NCBI GenBank assembly: GCA_913054525.1
Contig: CAJXHR010000026.1
Location: 1 to 7,308 of the forward strand
Direction: 5' to 3'
Source: an uncultured bacterium
Lineage (GTDB): Bacteria; Patescibacteriota; Minisyncoccia; Spechtbacterales; HO2-43-30
DNA length: 7,308 bases
Below are positions 5,718 through 7,308 of the stretch, in pieces (the first letter of the stretch is position 1; the number at the start of each line of letters is the position of its first letter). Under the pieces are notes generated by a model, which saw only the letters and a list, made by a program, of their open reading frames with translations, did not search any database and had not been told where the DNA came from. A program made the translations under genes and the position numbers.

Positions 5718-7308
5718 TGATAATTTTGTTTTCAATAGTCACATCTCTTATTGCTCTTGGCATAGCAGGTTTTTGGGCATTAAATTTTAAAAAAGCAGAA
5801 CTCAAAAATGACAAAGTCCGGGAAATTTCCGGATTCATACGCACATCAGCGAAAGCATATCTTGCTCGTGAATACCGTGCTATATTCTTTGCCGCGGCGG
5901 GAATTTGTATCGTACTTTTGGTTTTGCTTGGGTGGAAGGTCGCTCTTGGATTCATAGTGGGCGCCGCGGCGTCGGCGCTTGCGGGATACATAGGCATGAT
6001 TGTGTCGGTACACGCAAATGGCGCCACAGCCGAAGCGGCCGAGCACTCCGAGGCGTCGGCTTTTTCGGTGGCATTTAGGAGCGGTACGGTAACAGGGCTT
6101 ATGGTAGCGGGCCTCGCGCTCCTTGTTATATCTGTCTTTTATTATTTTATAGGCGACTTAAGAGCTCTTATAGGGCTTGGATTTGGAGGAAGCTTGCTCT
6201 CGATATTTGCGCGAATTGGGGGGGGTATATTCACAAAAGCCGCGGACGTCGGCGCTGACCTTGTCGGGAAAGTTGAGGCAGGTATTCCGGAAGACGATCC
6301 AAGGAACCCCGCTGTTATTGCCGACAATGTGGGGGACAATGTCGGAGATTGCGCCGGTATGGCGGCAGATCTTTTCGAGACATATATTATTTCCGCGCCA
6401 TCCGTAATGCTCCTTGGGTCTTTAATGTTTCCGGATTTTGAAGGAGCTATATTGCTTCCCCTTGCCATAGGCGCTTGTGGAATCATTGCGACGCTTTTGA
6501 GTATTTTTATTTTAAGGTTTGTGCCGTATACAGGGGTCATGAAAATGCTGTACGTGGCGGTTGGGTTATCCATTATTTTTTCAATAGTTTTACTCCTCCC
6601 AATCACCTCCATGATAGTGAGCGGATCTATGCAGTATTCTCTTCTTCAGATATACCTTGCGATTCTTGTAGGATTTCTATTGGTAGGAGGAATGTTCGCC
6701 ATAACCGATTATTATACTTCGAAAAATTTTTCTCCCGTAAAGCGCATCGCACGCTCTTCTCTTGGGGGGCATGCGACTAATATAATCACGGGCCTGGCGG
6801 TCGGACTTGAAGCAACCGCGGCCCCTGTAATTCTTATAAGTATCGGTATAATCTTGAGCTTTTGGCTTGCGGGCATATATGGCGTGGCTTTGGCTGTGAT
6901 GGGCATGCTGTCGCTTGCGGGAATAGTCGTTGCCGTTGATGCTTTCGGGCCTGTTGCCGATAACGCCGGAGGGATTGCTGAGATGTCCGGCATGTCCGAG
7001 AGCACGCGAGTTCGTACTGACGCGCTTGATTCCGCGGGGAACACAACGAAAGCAATCACAAAAGGCTACGCGATTGTTTCAGCCGGCCTTGCGGCACTTG
7101 TTTTGTTTGTTGCCTATAAAGAAGAGCTTGCGGGGATAGTGGGTAAAAGCGTCTGGTTTTCGCTTGACGACCCCCAGGTCATTATAGGATTGTTTCTTGG
7201 CGGAGTTATAAGCTATCTATTTGTGTCATTCCTTATGTCGTCTGTTGCACGAGCCGCAAACTCCGTGGTAGAAGAAGTTCGCAAGAAATTCAGAGAAATC
7301 CCGGGACT
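5717..7308 (+). CDS. hppA: Membrane-bound proton-translocating pyrophosphatase, K+-independent type (3' end outside window)
   Basis: The enzyme hydrolyses pyrophosphate and pumps ions across the cytoplasmic membrane. 530 residues are visible without interruption; the family is usually about 650-700, so the last part is missing. Many hydrophobic helices are evident, the first at about 2-22. The hallmark region is intact: [11 protein letters not shown] (177-187), [20 protein letters not shown] (191-210), then [14 protein letters not shown] second Asp-rich motif, [12 protein letters not shown], is at 408-419. In GNTTKAIT the Lys445/Thr448 pair is the known mark of K+-independent, H+-pumping members; K+-dependent forms have Ala at the Lys position. 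In a fermentative organism it could turn biosynthetic pyrophosphate into proton-motive force. It starts in a TAATG overlap with nusA and probably shares its promoter. Confidence 0.96.
   Translation, partial: MIILFSIVTSLIALGIAGFWALNFKKAELKNDKVREISGFIRTSAKAYLAREYRAIFFAAAGICIVLLVLLGWKVALGFIVGAAASALAGYIGMIVSVHANGATAEAAEHSEASAFSVAFRSGTVTGLMVAGLALLVISVFYYFIGDLRALIGLGFGGSLLSIFARIGGGIFTKAADVGADLVGKVEAGIPEDDPRNPAVIADNVGDNVGDCAGMAADLFETYIISAPSVMLLGSLMFPDFEGAILLPLAIGACGIIATLLSIFILRFVPYTGVMKMLYVAVGLSIIFSIVLLLPITSMIVSGSMQYSLLQIYLAILVGFLLVGGMFAITDYYTSKNFSPVKRIARSSLGGHATNIITGLAVGLEATAAPVILISIGIILSFWLAGIYGVALAVMGMLSLAGIVVAVDAFGPVADNAGGIAEMSGMSESTRVRTDALDSAGNTTKAITKGYAIVSAGLAALVLFVAYKEELAGIVGKSVWFSLDDPQVIIGLFLGGVISYLFVSFLMSSVARAANSVVEEVRKKFREIPG

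Overview
The window looks like a piece of a Candidatus Patescibacteria (CPR, probably parcubacterial) chromosome. The evidence is indirect. The secreted proteins carry short aromatic SGYAW/GWI-type repeats and a collagen-like paralogue family that I associate with that group. NusA has no C-terminal acidic repeat domains and ends in a lysine-rich tail. Shine-Dalgarno sequences are mostly weak or missing, and genes are tightly packed on one strand. The standard genetic code fits: every real frame reads through with no internal TGA. I cannot name a genus.

Layout, all on the plus strand. Bases 1-931 hold two related collagen-like secreted proteins, the first cut by the window edge and ending directly after its Gly-Pro-Gln repeats, the second complete with a cysteine-rich C-terminal domain. 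Bases 955-2649 encode a 564-residue membrane-anchored or secreted multidomain surface protein: aromatic repeats, an Ig-like domain set between two of them, an FnIII-like region and a PKD domain. Ten bases later comes a YraN-family (UPF0102) nuclease-fold protein, then a class III PLP aminotransferase resembling ornithine aminotransferase but with changed active-site positions. An intrinsic terminator, whose loop is the aminotransferase stop codon, closes this block at about 4363.

A new unit starts at a near-consensus extended -10 promoter (4373-4400). It has a short leader containing a second terminator-like hairpin, then nusA, then hppA (membrane pyrophosphatase), whose ATG shares one base with the nusA stop codon. 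HppA runs off the right edge and has the K+-independent, proton-pumping signature. The usual nusA neighbours rimP and infB are absent from the window.

There is no CRISPR array, tRNA, rRNA, insertion sequence or clear phage gene, and no gene-free stretch over 300 bases. I found no plainly new defence or mobile system. The best leads are the leader hairpin before nusA (possible NusA autoregulation), the nusA-hppA coupling, the divergent aminotransferase, and the surface-protein cluster.
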